Source of the DNA: Mesorhizobium sp. NZP2077
GTDB taxonomy: Bacteria; Pseudomonadota; Alphaproteobacteria; Rhizobiales; Rhizobiaceae
Assembly (NCBI RefSeq): GCF_013170805.1
Contig: NZ_CP051293.1
Coordinates: 3,788,001-3,852,000 of the forward strand
Length of the DNA stretch: 64,000 nt
Direction: 5' to 3'
Below the pieces are notes generated by a model, which worked only from the letters and a program-made list of their open reading frames with translations, made no database searches and had not been told where the DNA came from. A program made the translations under genes and the position numbers. Numbering within the stretch: the first letter of the stretch is position 1; each line of letters begins with the position of its first letter. Positions 8,740-17,524 of the stretch are shown here, piece by piece.

Positions 8740-9645
8740 TTAAAGTCGGCAATGGCAAGCGGTGTCGAGTGCACCACGTTCGTATGCATAGTCAGGAAGA
8801 TAGCCGTTGACGATGAGGCGCCAGTCGAGAGGAACTACCGTGCCAACCGCTCGCATCATTTTGACGATCGTCGTCGTACAGTTCGTCGTGAGGGAATTGT
8901 AGAATTGTGGAGTTTTGGAAAGCGCGTTTGCGTCCGAGACGTATTCCAGCAACAGCGATCGGGCCGTGTCCGGCGACGCTCTTAGTCGATAAATTTGAAC
9001 GTCCTCTCCTCGGACATTTGACCTGACACCGACCACGTCTCGCTCGTCAGCGGCGATAATGACCAGGGGGTTGCTCTTGAAAAGGTCCGCTATCGGCGAA
9101 AACTCGCCACCGCTATGCCGCCGCACCTCAATCGACCAAGCAACATAGTCGCCTCCTGCAAAGCCGAAGCTCATGATGACATGAGCGATTTTGGTCCCGG
9201 ACCAATAGGACATGAGCAGGTCGACGGTCTGAAGGGAAGACAAGTCATAGGTCCGCGTCGTCCAGCGTTCGGTGAAATCACTGTCGCTGCGCCATTCGAA
9301 TTCGCGCACGTCTTTTAGCGTCAACAGATTTCCGTCGCGGGTCCCCGTCACTTGGCGGGCGACGTCAGGCGCCCAATTGGCCTGGTCCAAAGGCCTGATG
9401 GTGCCCCACCAAACCAGAACCGCAGCAAACGCAGCGACAAACAACACAAACGCCCTGACGCGAAACCGGCTGAAGAGGGCAATGATGGTGGTGAGGCCGA
9501 ACAACAGGAAAAGGGCGCAAGCCAGACCGCGTCCAAGCTCTGCCGCAGGCAGGCGATACCACATGGCAAGTCCGGCCCAGACAGTCAAAATTGCAACGAC
9601 TAGCGAAAGGATGATGGCGACCGAGACCCGAACGATGCGTTTCAT
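8740..9645 (-). CDS. DUF4105 (Lnb-type N-terminal domain) membrane protein
   Basis: 301 residues. Three N-terminal membrane helices (about 7-30, 38-58, 63-81) are followed by a periplasmic DUF4105 domain. Family signatures seen are AHVIMSFGFAGGDYVAWSIE (154-173, with His155) and YNSLTTNCTTTIVKMM (249-264, with Cys256), which fit a thiol-hydrolase-like active site; the family's reaction is not established. The C terminus reads YERGALDTACHCRL and stops. Relatives continue after GALDT with a sequence like LPFAEL, and shifting frame by one base here gives PLAIADFKRVG, so a late frameshift is possible. It is convergent with the porin gene. Confidence 0.76.
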   Translation of the reverse strand: MKRIVRVSVAIILSLVVAILTVWAGLAMWYRLPAAELGRGLACALFLLFGLTTIIALFSRFRVRAFVLFVAAFAAVLVWWGTIRPLDQANWAPDVARQVTGTRDGNLLTLKDVREFEWRSDSDFTERWTTRTYDLSSLQTVDLLMSYWSGTKIAHVIMSFGFAGGDYVAWSIEVRRHSGGEFSPIADLFKSNPLVIIAADERDVVGVRSNVRGEDVQIYRLRASPDTARSLLLEYVSDANALSKTPQFYNSLTTNCTTTIVKMMRAVGTVVPLDWRLIVNGYLPDYAYERGALDTACHCRL

Positions 9646-10008
9646 TCATGTTTCCTTTCGAGCCCAGATCGCGACCTGAATCCTCGCTCAGCTACCGCTG
9701 GCCATAGCAAAGGATTTCGCTTTCGCCATGAGCCGGGCATGTCGGTTACGATCAGCAGGATAGTAAGGGCGCTACCTCACACGTTACGGGCTTGCGGTAC
9801 CGAGCGTCGCATCGCACGCCTTAGCTGTTCTTATCTTGGGTGACTACATGCTTGCCCACGTAACTTACCTTCTGCCTCTGGGTGAACGCGATATACATGC
9901 CCTTTGACGACACCCGACGAACCAGTCCGCGAAGAGAAAAGACCCATCACGGGGCGGCAATGCGGACATTCATGAGCAAAGAACGGTAAACCAAGGAAAG
10001 GCATTATC
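9646..10008. other. Intergenic region carrying a repeated regulatory-looking motif
   Basis: No gene is supported here. It is the upstream region of the exported protein at 10009 and holds motif copy 1 at 9843-9871. Confidence 0.5.
9843..9871 (+). promoter_or_regulatory. Conserved intergenic motif, copy 1
   Basis: ACTACATGCTTGCCCACG followed by TAACTTACCTT. The core CCCACGTAACTTAC is shared with copies at 20882, 25312 and 38921 (minus). It contains the near-palindrome GTAACTTAC and, in copies 1-3, an upstream TACATG. It lies 138 bp before the exported protein at 10009, in the same orientation as the gene. I infer a binding site, and the protein that binds it is unknown. Confidence 0.55.
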
Positions 10009-10536
10009 ATGCGAAACTTCATGACACTCATCGCGGCAACTTCAGTAGCGCTTTCGACTGCTGCAGCAGCCTACGCACAAACACAAAATCCGCTTCCCAA
10101 GGCCAGCGATGTGCTCGTCCGATACGGGGACGACGTCGAGGGCTGGACGGTCTATACAAATCAAACCCGCGGAGATTGCTTGATCGTGCGCCAAGATGGA
10201 CCAAGTGCGGTGCAAATGGGCGTTACCGCAAATCAGGAAGTCGGGTATCTCGGCGTGTTTACGAAGGTGGATATCGGCCTCAAGAGCGGGAAAACGTCTG
10301 ACATATTCGTCTCTCTTGACGGCCATCTCTATAAGGGTGTGGCCACGAGCACGAGCGGCGAACTCAAGGGCGGATATTCTGGCGGTTATATCTTGACCGA
10401 CGACCCGAAATTCAAGCGCGACGTGGCGAAAAAATATAAAATGACCGTGTTTCCGAAGACCAAGGGGGCCTTTGTCGTCGACCTGAAGGGGACTTTCAAA
10501 GCAATGGCAGTCGGCCGCAAGTGCCTCCAACATTGA
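10009..10536 (+). CDS. Exported hypothetical protein, copy 1 of 2
   Basis: 175 residues with a clear Sec signal (MRNFMTLIAATSVALSTAAA, cleavage after AYAQ at about 24). The mature part is small, soluble and rich in Gly, Lys and beta-type segments (ASDVLVRYGDDVEGWTVYTN), with two cysteines (in GDCLIV and GRKCLQH) that could form a disulfide. It resembles no family I can name; invasion-associated-locus-B-like proteins have a similar size and plan, but that is a loose comparison. The predicted product matches the gene at 16670 apart from the start codon. AAGGAAAGG precedes ATG at a normal distance. Confidence 0.86.
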   Translation: MRNFMTLIAATSVALSTAAAAYAQTQNPLPKASDVLVRYGDDVEGWTVYTNQTRGDCLIVRQDGPSAVQMGVTANQEVGYLGVFTKVDIGLKSGKTSDIFVSLDGHLYKGVATSTSGELKGGYSGGYILTDDPKFKRDVAKKYKMTVFPKTKGAFVVDLKGTFKAMAVGRKCLQH

Positions 10537-10560
10537 CCGCCCGCTCGACAACTTTCCACC
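10010..10560 (+). repeat. Segmental duplication, copy A
   Basis: About 551 bp matching 16671-17221, covering the whole exported-protein gene plus about 24 bp after its stop. I count five internal coding differences, all third-position and synonymous, and two differences after the stop. Upstream sequences differ, including the ribosome-binding sites. Confidence 0.9.
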
Positions 10561-10860
10561 GAACTCGGCCATTGGCTGAAGCCAGCTGACAGAGTCTTAA
10601 GGCAGAGCGGGTCGGAGTGGGTTTGGGGGCCATGATGTGGGAGCGCATCGCCCCGAGCCCGTGCTACCTGTTTGTGGGGGTCGTCGCCGTATTAACTGAC
10701 GCGGTGCGTCGCAGCCTGCGTGACTTCGCTGGGCTTTCGGCGCTTGCGTGTGGGGTCGCCGCGCCGGATCGGCAGGCGCCAGTCGGCCCTCACCGGATTC
10801 AAAGGCATGATCGCGATTTGCCTGATATTGTGCTTCGGAACTCGCGGCAGAGGCTTGCTG
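10561..10860. other. Intergenic, partly shared with the second locus
   Basis: No gene is supported. Short blocks (for example GACTTCGCTGGG) recur at matching positions in 17222-17442, showing that the duplication originally extended through this spacer into the FGE gene and has since diverged. Confidence 0.5.
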
Positions 10861-11859
10861 TTACGGGGCTGCACGCACGATGCAGCGGAATCCGAGATGG
10901 CAGGTGGAGGTGTCCACCGGCTGCGCCATGCGCGCCGCCGGCCGATAACGTCGGCAGTAGCTGGGAGCGCACAGGAAAGACCCGCCCTTGGTCACCTTGC
11001 GCGGAATCTTGATGTCGGGCGTCAGCGGATCGTAGCTCACTTCACGCTCGCCGCCGCTCGGGTTCGTCATAGTGCAGCAAGGGCTGTCGATCCGGCCGTG
11101 CTTCTGGTACCAGTCAGTTGTCCACTGCCAGACATTGCCCGTCATGTCGTAGAGCCCATAGCCGTTTGCCGGAAAGGAGCCGACCGGCGCTGTCCATTCG
11201 TAGCCGTCCTCGCAATCGTTGCGGAACGGGAACTCACCCTGGTACGTGTTGGCCACATGCTGGCCGCCGGGGGTTAGTTCGTCGCCCCACGCGAACTCGG
11301 CGCCATCCAGCCCGCCGCGAGCGGCAAACTCCCATTCGGCCTCGGTCGGCAGCGCCTTTCCCGCCCAGTCCGCATAGGCTTGCGCGTCCTCGTATGCGAT
11401 ATGGACGACAGGGTGGGCTTCAAGGCCCTTGAGGCTGCTGGCAGGCCCGCGCGGATGTCGCCAATTCGCACCGCGCACATAGGCCCACCAATTGTAGTGA
11501 TTGCCGCGATCGATGCCGCGCGGAGGCTTGACGAACAAGGCTGAAGCTGGCGCCAATGAATCGGCGCCAGCTCCGGGATAGTCCGCGGCACTTGCCGGAC
11601 GCTCGGCCTGTGTGACGTAGCCGCTGGCCTCGACAAAGCGGCTGAATTCACCATTCGTAACGGTCGTACGATCCATCCAGAAGCCGTCGACGACAACGCG
11701 GTGCGCCGGCGCCTCTTCTGGATAGTGGTGGTCCGATCCCATCAGGAATTCGCCGCCCGGAACCTGCACCATATCGTTGAATTGCGGGCTGAGCCCAGGA
11801 ACGGAACGGACACGTTCCAAATCCTCTGTAGATGGCACTGCCGCGCCAGCGTCATTCAT
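10861..11859 (-). CDS. Formylglycine-generating enzyme (sulfatase-modifying factor)
   Basis: 332 residues. It should oxidise the active-site cysteine of the neighbouring sulfatase to C-alpha-formylglycine. The FGE-sulfatase domain spans nearly the whole protein: VPGGEFLMGSD (33-43), HPVVHIAYEDAQAYADW (149-165), LPTEAEWEFAARGG (170-183), GLYDMTGNVWQW (235-246), and the catalytic KGGSFLCAPSYCRRYRPAAR (291-310). That last segment holds the two cysteines of aerobic FGEs, Cys297 and Cys302. There is no signal peptide, so it acts in the cytoplasm, before Tat export of its substrate. The start is 41 bp after the sulfatase stop on the same strand, giving a two-gene operon. A decayed copy of its 3' end lies at 17443-17496. 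Confidence 0.92.
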   Translation of the reverse strand: MNDAGAAVPSTEDLERVRSVPGLSPQFNDMVQVPGGEFLMGSDHHYPEEAPAHRVVVDGFWMDRTTVTNGEFSRFVEASGYVTQAERPASAADYPGAGADSLAPASALFVKPPRGIDRGNHYNWWAYVRGANWRHPRGPASSLKGLEAHPVVHIAYEDAQAYADWAGKALPTEAEWEFAARGGLDGAEFAWGDELTPGGQHVANTYQGEFPFRNDCEDGYEWTAPVGSFPANGYGLYDMTGNVWQWTTDWYQKHGRIDSPCCTMTNPSGGEREVSYDPLTPDIKIPRKVTKGGSFLCAPSYCRRYRPAARMAQPVDTSTCHLGFRCIVRAAP

Positions 11860-11900
11860 GATTTCTGTTCCATGGAATTCTATAGTATGATCTTGCCGAG

Positions 11901-13409
11901 CTAGTCTCCGATCTCATTGAACATCGACGACGGATCGGCCGAAATTGGCGCTGCTCCGAAGGTCAGTTTGATCGCTTCCATCATCAGCAGGGGCGGCGCC
12001 ATTTGTTTGGCGAGATCCACGATTTTCCCTTTCAACTCCTTAACTTTATCCGGATTCTTGTCGGCCAGATTAGTGCTCTCGGATTTGTCCGCGGCAAGAT
12101 CGAACAGTTCGACCCGCTCCAACACGCCAGCCGACCATACAAGCTTCATGTCGCCTTCACGGATGGCACCGCCAGTCGGGTCAACATTGTACACCATCTC
12201 ACTGCGGGGCGAGGGTTTGCCCTGGCGGATCGTATCCCAGACGTTCATGCCGTCGAGCGGCTTGTTCTTGGTCGGTTTTGCCCCGGCAAGCGCGGCGAGA
12301 GTGGGATACATGTCCGAGACGTGTATCATGCCGTCCACATCACCCGCCTTCACCTTGCCCGGCCAGTTCACCAGGCCGCAAACGCGCGTGCCGCCTTCGT
12401 AAAGCGTACCCTTGCCATCACGGTACGGCCCGTTGTCGGCAGGTAGGTTGGCGCCAACTTCCGATTCACCCGCGAACATGGCGGAACGGACGCCGCCATT
12501 GTCGCTCTGAAAGACGACGATGGTATTGTCGCGCATCTTCTTCTTCTCGAGCGCTGCAACAACCCGGCCGATCTCGTCGTCCATGACAGAGACCATGGCG
12601 GAGTAGAGCCGCCGCTGCTCATCGGCGACATGAGCATATTTTTTGACGGCCTGTTCGGGGGCCTGGTAAGGCGAATGCGGTGCTGTGAATGCGAGATACA
12701 AGAATAGTGGCGCCTTGCCGTCATGTCTTTCGATTACCTTGGCGGCTTCCATGCCGAACAGCGTGTTGTCGTAGCCGGGCTCCTTCAGCGGCTTGTTGTT
12801 GCGGTACCAGTCCATCACGCCATGGGAAGCGTGCTTGAAATGATCGATTTCGCCAACCAGGGCGCCGTAGAAAGAATCGAATCCACGCTGGCGCGGCCAG
12901 TATTCCGTCTTCGCGTGCCCCAGATGCCACTTGCCCACCATCGCTGTCTTGTAGCCAGCGTCCTTGAGCATCTGGGGTAGGAGATACTCATCGGTGGGAA
13001 GGCCGTAGCTGCCACCCGACGGTATAACGCCCATCTGCAGCCCGTAGCGCAGGGGATAGCGGCCCGTCATCAGCGCGGCGCGGGTGGGCGTGCACATCGG
13101 CTGGGCATAGAATTGTTCCAGCCTGGCGCCTTCGGCTGCCAGCTTGTCGATGTTGGGTGTCTTGATGTCCGAGCCGTGGAAGCCCACGTCCTTCCAGCCC
13201 TGGTCGTCGGAGATGATGTAGACGATGTTTGGGGGTGCCGGTTGGGCGGCCGCAGCTTCAACGCTGCCGAAGCCTGCAAGCACTCCTGAAAGGCCAGTAG
13301 GCGCGGCAAATTGCGAAACGGCGGCCGCCGTACCAGCCATTAAGGCGTCGCGTCGCGTGATTTTATTGCTTGTGCCGGCTTCAGCCGGGAAGTCTCGATC
13401 GACAGTCAT
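11901..13409 (-). CDS. Type I sulfatase (arylsulfatase family), Tat-exported
   Basis: 502 residues. The formylglycine motif is CTPTRAALMTGR with Cys106. Metal ligands include the Asp pair in YIISDDQGW (64-72) and the late SDNGG. KWHLGH, a conserved sulfatase segment, is also present. The N terminus has a twin-arginine signal (KITRRDALMAG, Arg19-Arg20) followed by a hydrophobic stretch ending around AAAAQ, so the folded, modified enzyme is probably sent to the periplasm. The substrate is unknown; choline sulfatase is not indicated. GAAGGG lies 8 nt before ATG. It is co-directional with FGE, its presumed maturase. Confidence 0.93.
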   Translation of the reverse strand: MTVDRDFPAEAGTSNKITRRDALMAGTAAAVSQFAAPTGLSGVLAGFGSVEAAAAQPAPPNIVYIISDDQGWKDVGFHGSDIKTPNIDKLAAEGARLEQFYAQPMCTPTRAALMTGRYPLRYGLQMGVIPSGGSYGLPTDEYLLPQMLKDAGYKTAMVGKWHLGHAKTEYWPRQRGFDSFYGALVGEIDHFKHASHGVMDWYRNNKPLKEPGYDNTLFGMEAAKVIERHDGKAPLFLYLAFTAPHSPYQAPEQAVKKYAHVADEQRRLYSAMVSVMDDEIGRVVAALEKKKMRDNTIVVFQSDNGGVRSAMFAGESEVGANLPADNGPYRDGKGTLYEGGTRVCGLVNWPGKVKAGDVDGMIHVSDMYPTLAALAGAKPTKNKPLDGMNVWDTIRQGKPSPRSEMVYNVDPTGGAIREGDMKLVWSAGVLERVELFDLAADKSESTNLADKNPDKVKELKGKIVDLAKQMAPPLLMMEAIKLTFGAAPISADPSSMFNEIGD

Positions 13410-13608
13410 ACTCTTCGCCCTTCTCCCCTTCTGGTAATTCCTTTTGGGGTATCAACGTGCCCCCCCTGAAGAGCCAAGTCTTCAAGTTTAGTATTCTGCT
13501 TCCGCCCAATAAGCACACCAGGACTCAGCTATAAGCCGACGCCCTGTCCGCCGTCAGTTGACCAGCTGAGCGCACGCGCCACGAACCCGCCACTGTAGGA
13601 CGATCCGC

Positions 13609-14394
13609 CTATTGGGCGATCGAGAATTGATAGGTCAAACCCAGCATTGGACCCTGCTGAGTAACCTTATTGACGAAGCCATCGTGGCTATAATTGTCGT
13701 GCACAGCTCGATAGCCGACAAACATCGACGTTTTTTCGCTGAATTGATAACCGGCGCCCGCCATCACATCCCACATGGATTTAGATCCTGCGCCGAAGCC
13801 GCCGACCAGACCCCAGCCGGCCAAGTAAATTCCGTTCCCAACATTGGCCTTGAATTTAGCGCCGATCACTGGATCGACCCATGTATCGCCGTCGCTCGCC
13901 GAAGTGCCGTCAAGGGCGCCGCCGTGGAACTCGAAACGGTTGTCGGCCGACCAAAGGCGGGCGCCGGCCACGACATCAAAAGTCGTCCCGTCTTGATAAT
14001 ACACACTGTACCCGCCAAGCGCCGTCCCCATGAAAGTGCTCACGCTCGCATCAACGTTTGAAGCGAGGATCCCCCGGGGGGTGCCTATGTCGGCGTTGAG
14101 CCTCGCGTAGACTATATCGGTGCTGATGGTGAAACGCCCGTTGCGGGCCTCCGAAGTTCCCATAAAGCCGAATTTGAGGTGCTGCAGCACGTCGTTGAAG
14201 CTCACGTCGACATCCTGAGGCGGGAATCCGAAGAGGCCGCTTTCTCCGTTAATGCCTGATGCCCATAAATAGGGGGCGACAGTAATAGTCCAACCTTCGT
14301 CCTGCTGCTTGGTTGGATCAGCAGCAAATGCATTGAACGTACAAAGTGCGGATGCTCCTGCCGCTCCAAGGGCAGCCAAACGAAATCTTTTCAT
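13609..14394 (-). CDS. Outer membrane beta-barrel protein (paralogue of 30232-31020)
   Basis: 261 residues from ATG 14394, chosen because GGGGAC precedes it by 4 nt. The signal peptide ends about FNAFAA. The mature protein is about 240 residues of amphipathic strands with frequent Gly and Tyr, including WTITVAPYLWASGINGE, DVMAGAGYQFSEKTSMFVGY and a C-terminal QQGPMLGLTYQF. It shares this architecture and many motifs with the protein at 30232: DxxFxDVL, WDVMAAAGYQF, TVQQGP. It probably forms a small barrel in the outer membrane. Role unknown. Confidence 0.82.
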   Translation of the reverse strand: MKRFRLAALGAAGASALCTFNAFAADPTKQQDEGWTITVAPYLWASGINGESGLFGFPPQDVDVSFNDVLQHLKFGFMGTSEARNGRFTISTDIVYARLNADIGTPRGILASNVDASVSTFMGTALGGYSVYYQDGTTFDVVAGARLWSADNRFEFHGGALDGTSASDGDTWVDPVIGAKFKANVGNGIYLAGWGLVGGFGAGSKSMWDVMAGAGYQFSEKTSMFVGYRAVHDNYSHDGFVNKVTQQGPMLGLTYQFSIAQ

Positions 14395-14661
14395 GTTCGT
14401 CCCCATTGTCCTCGTCGTAGCGCCAGTTTCCTAGCGCAGGCTCGCCGCCGTCGGCGCGCGGGCCTCATATTGGCGCAGCGTTGGGTGCTGGATGAACCCT
14501 CACTTCGCGGTCGGTCAAATTGGCACAATGGGGCGGAACGTAACGGACCGACGTATCTACGTTTTGTGCCATTCGCTCCTCGGTCTCAGCGCGGTGGTAT
14601 GGCCAAGGCGAAAGCGCTCGATGTTCTCGGCGCTCCCGTCTGAACGGGATCTAATGCGTCC

Positions 14662-15750
14662 ATGGTCCCCACCAGCCGCGCGACATTTTTTGCGCTGGTT
14701 GATCTCGCGCAATTTGAGTTTAAGCTACGCCTAATACAACTATCCCGCTATCCACTTTGCGCAAGGGACGTACTTTTGACATCCTGGCCTTCATCGCCTT
14801 CGTACAGGGACGTGCAGCTTGGCCCAGACGAGCTTAGCAGCGCCGCCTCTGGTTTGCCCGTGAAGATCGACAGGCTGTCGCCCGGCTGGCTTCCGTCGCG
14901 CATCAGGCAGGTCCAGTCGCCCGGCAAGTGGGCGCTCGATTTGTCTGAATTCAATTGTGCTTTCCGCGCTAATGGCGGTTTCGATCCAGGTTCGGTGGCG
15001 CTAGTAGGCGTCGAGCGAGCCTGTGGGTCCACAATATGTGGCATCCCACTCGAAGACGACATGATCCTGGCAATTCCTGCTGGTACGAACGTGACAGCGA
15101 CAGTCCTGCCCGGCTTCATCTACGCAGTTGCCGTTGTTCCGACCGCGATTTGGACTGAAATCCAGGAGGTTGCCGCGGGGGCGAGCATCGAGCAGTTCAG
15201 CGATCGCCCAGCAGCAGTTCGGCTTGGGAACAACGATGCACGAAGTATCCGATGCCAGATGAAGTCGATTGCGGATCACCTCGGGAGAGTTGCAATCGAT
15301 TCGGCTCTGCCCGAGCTGCCGCCAGGCGCGTTCATGGAATATCTAGGAGCGGTGGCTGACGCGTTTGCGGGCGCAGCCGGCCTTGAGACCGGGACAGCCG
15401 GTTCCACGGGCCGGCATCGCAGACAAGCGTCCGCCGCAGAGGATTTCATTCGCTCCCACATACGGGAAGACATACCCGTTATTCGACTATGCAAGGAAGT
15501 CGGTGTCAGCCGTCGACAATTGGAATACGCTTTTCGTACCACGTTCTCAGTAACCCCACTTGAATTTATCAGAGCGCTCCGCCTCAACGAAGCCAGACGG
15601 CTACTTACCACTGCCCGAGCAGATGGCTTGAGCGTGACGACGATCGCGATGGACGTGGGGGCCAGCCATCTGGGCCGCTTCGCGGCGAATTATCGCTTGT
15701 TCTTCGGTGAATCTCCCAATGAAACGCTCAGGCGAGCCTCGAGATTGTGA
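14662..15750 (+). CDS. AraC-family transcriptional regulator
   Basis: 362 residues. The last roughly 100 (about 258-357) form the double helix-turn-helix of AraC/XylS regulators: IRLCKEVGVSRRQLEYAF, TPLEFIRALRLNEARRLL, VTTIAMDVGASHLGRFAANY and a final FFGESPNETLRR. The N-terminal 240 residues look like an AraC-type sensory domain of the kind found in OruR/ArgR-like members. ATG 14662 has no obvious ribosome-binding site and the true start may lie further in. It could control the sulfatase/beta-barrel genes or the genes to its right; no binding site is identified. Confidence 0.87.
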   Translation: MVPTSRATFFALVDLAQFEFKLRLIQLSRYPLCARDVLLTSWPSSPSYRDVQLGPDELSSAASGLPVKIDRLSPGWLPSRIRQVQSPGKWALDLSEFNCAFRANGGFDPGSVALVGVERACGSTICGIPLEDDMILAIPAGTNVTATVLPGFIYAVAVVPTAIWTEIQEVAAGASIEQFSDRPAAVRLGNNDARSIRCQMKSIADHLGRVAIDSALPELPPGAFMEYLGAVADAFAGAAGLETGTAGSTGRHRRQASAAEDFIRSHIREDIPVIRLCKEVGVSRRQLEYAFRTTFSVTPLEFIRALRLNEARRLLTTARADGLSVTTIAMDVGASHLGRFAANYRLFFGESPNETLRRASRL

Positions 15751-16003
15751 CCGTTGCGCAATGTCCGCCGAGAAATTGCGCCGGCTCATCATTCCAAGTG
15801 ATCTGATAGAGTTTGCGCAATCTGGATAGAATGCGTGCTCGAGGATTAGTACATTCTAAATTACCAAAGATTTGCGCTGCTTCGGCCCTGGGGTCGGGAA
15901 GCAGACCACCTGGTTTCGGTTCGGCGCAACGCTGCGCCAGACGCGTGGGGCATCGGCTGCAAATGAAACCGCACGAACTAGTGAGCAGTTGGGAGGATGC
16001 GAA

Positions 16004-16327
16004 ATGACAAGACCTAGCTTGAGATTGACCGGCGCTACCGGAATCGCCGTTGCTTTGATGTTTGCAGGGCTCGTCGACGCCCTTATGCCCTTGGCTCCTT
16101 TCGTCGGCGATGCGCAGGCGCGGGTCGGTCATCCGCTCACGCCTGGCAGCGTCGCAGGGGTTGCGAGGCGTTCCACACGCCGAACGATCCGTCGTTCGAC
16201 GGTCTACGTGACCAGGCTCCCGGCAGCGTGTGTGCATACCTCCATCAACGGCACGGTGTTGTGGCATTGTGGCAGTACGTATTACCAACCTTCCGGCGGA
16301 CGGTACGTCGTCGTCCACATCCATTGA
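16004..16327 (+). CDS. Small exported hypothetical protein (paralogue of 21482-21808)
   Basis: 107 residues from ATG 16004 with GGGAGG upstream. The N-terminal hydrophobic segment (IAVALMFAGLVDALMPLAPF) is a signal or anchor. The remainder is a compact conserved block shared with the 21482 gene: ARVGxPLTPGSVAGVARR, a basic TRRTI tract, LPAxCVxTSxNGT, WHCGxTYYQ and a terminal YVVV. The two conserved cysteines suggest a disulfide in the periplasm. I recognise no characterised family. Confidence 0.72.
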   Translation: MTRPSLRLTGATGIAVALMFAGLVDALMPLAPFVGDAQARVGHPLTPGSVAGVARRSTRRTIRRSTVYVTRLPAACVHTSINGTVLWHCGSTYYQPSGGRYVVVHIH

Positions 16328-16669
16328 GTGAGAGTGACATCGGCGCGAGCATCGGGCGGTCATAACGAACGTTGGGTAGGAGACACACGCCTCGAATCTA
16401 GGAGCGTCGCGACGAGACGTGGAGGCAAGCCGAGGCCGATAGTCATGACCAGCGCGGCATGGCCGAAAAGGCGCTGGCCGCCGTTATGCTACGAAGGTTT
16501 TTCGGGAACGATCGCATCGCTCAGCCTAGACGGTTACCCCAAGGAGCGGAAAGGCAACAGTTTGAGCGGGCGATCCAATGACCTCAAAGGGCCCTCAGCC
16601 GAGGCCGGGCAATCGAATATCGCGTCGACGTCCACAGAACAGTTCAGCTTGCATAGAAGGGGAAAATTC
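16328..16669. other. Leader region of the second duplicate gene
   Basis: The frame of the downstream gene happens to be open back to 16328. The segment lacks family resemblance, and the duplicate gene begins at GTG 16670, so I treat it as non-coding. Confidence 0.4.
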
Positions 16670-17197
16670 GTGCGAAACTTCATGACACTCATCGCGGCAA
16701 CTTCAGTAGCGCTTTCGACTGCTGCAGCAGCCTACGCACAAACACAAAATCCGCTTCCCAAGGCCAGCGATGTGCTCGTCCGATACGGGGACGACGTCGA
16801 GGGCTGGACGGTCTATACAAATCAAACCCGCGGAGATTGCTTGATCGTGCGCCAAGATGGACCAAGTGCGGTGCAAATGGGCGTTACCGCAAATCAGGAA
16901 GTCGGGTATCTCGGCGTGTTTACGAAGGTGGATATCGGCCTCAAGAGCGGAAAAACGTCTGACATCTTCGTCTCTCTTGACGGCCATCTCTATAAGGGCG
17001 TGGCCACGAGCACGAGCGGCGAACTCAAGGGCGGATATTCTGGCGGTTACATCTTGACCGACGACCCGAAATTCAAGCGCGACGTGGCGAAAAAATATAA
17101 AATGACCGTGTTTCCGAAGACCAAGGGGGCCTTTGTCGTCGACCTGAAGGGGACTTTCAAAGCAATGGCAGTGGGCCGCAAGTGCCTCCAACATTGA
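16670..17197 (+). CDS. Exported hypothetical protein, copy 2 of 2
   Basis: Encodes the same predicted protein as 10009-10536, but starts with GTG (16670-16672), preceded by AGAAGGGG at good distance. The signal peptide and two cysteines are unchanged. Five third-position changes separate the copies, none altering an amino acid. That suggests selection on the protein or a gene conversion. Upstream DNA is unrelated to copy 1 and lacks the CCACGTAACTTAC motif, so the two copies are probably regulated differently. Confidence 0.86.
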   Translation: MRNFMTLIAATSVALSTAAAAYAQTQNPLPKASDVLVRYGDDVEGWTVYTNQTRGDCLIVRQDGPSAVQMGVTANQEVGYLGVFTKVDIGLKSGKTSDIFVSLDGHLYKGVATSTSGELKGGYSGGYILTDDPKFKRDVAKKYKMTVFPKTKGAFVVDLKGTFKAMAVGRKCLQH

Positions 17198-17221
17198 CCG
17201 CCCGCTCGGCAATTTTCCACC
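16671..17221 (+). repeat. Segmental duplication, copy B
   Basis: Matches 10010-10560 as described there. Downstream similarity continues patchily to the FGE remnant at 17443-17496, where an IS256-type element interrupts the locus. Confidence 0.9.
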
Positions 17222-17442
17222 CCACCGCGGCCACGTCGCGATCGGATCGGCGGGGGCCAGTCGGCACCACGGGTTCAACGGCAGGTGGGATGGGGCCCAT
17301 GTTGGCACGGCAGAGCCGTTGCTAGGCGCCCCCTATCAACTTACGCGACGCGTCGCAGCATACGCGACTTCGCTGGGCCTGCCGCCCCGGAACGGCAAGC
17401 CTCTGCCGCAAGTTCCGACGCGCCATATCAACCAAACCGCCA

Positions 17443-17496
17443 TCACGCTGCACGCACGATGCGACGGAAACCCAGGTGGCATGTGGAGGTGTTGCC
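17443..17496 (-). pseudogene. 3' end of a second FGE gene
   Basis: The minus strand reads CGNTSTCHLGFRRIVRAA then stop, against DTSTCHLGFRCIVRAAP at the end of the intact FGE. Its position relative to the duplicated exported-protein gene is the same as at 10861. About 17 codons survive, and the rest was lost next to the IS256-type insertion. Confidence 0.72.
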
Positions 17497-17524
17497 GCAT
17501 CGAGCGCCCTTGCTGCAAAATGAG

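Noticed and set aside
8530..8985. Rightward frame overlapping the DUF4105 gene
   Set aside because: Over half lies antisense to DUF4105 and the rest shows no protein family.
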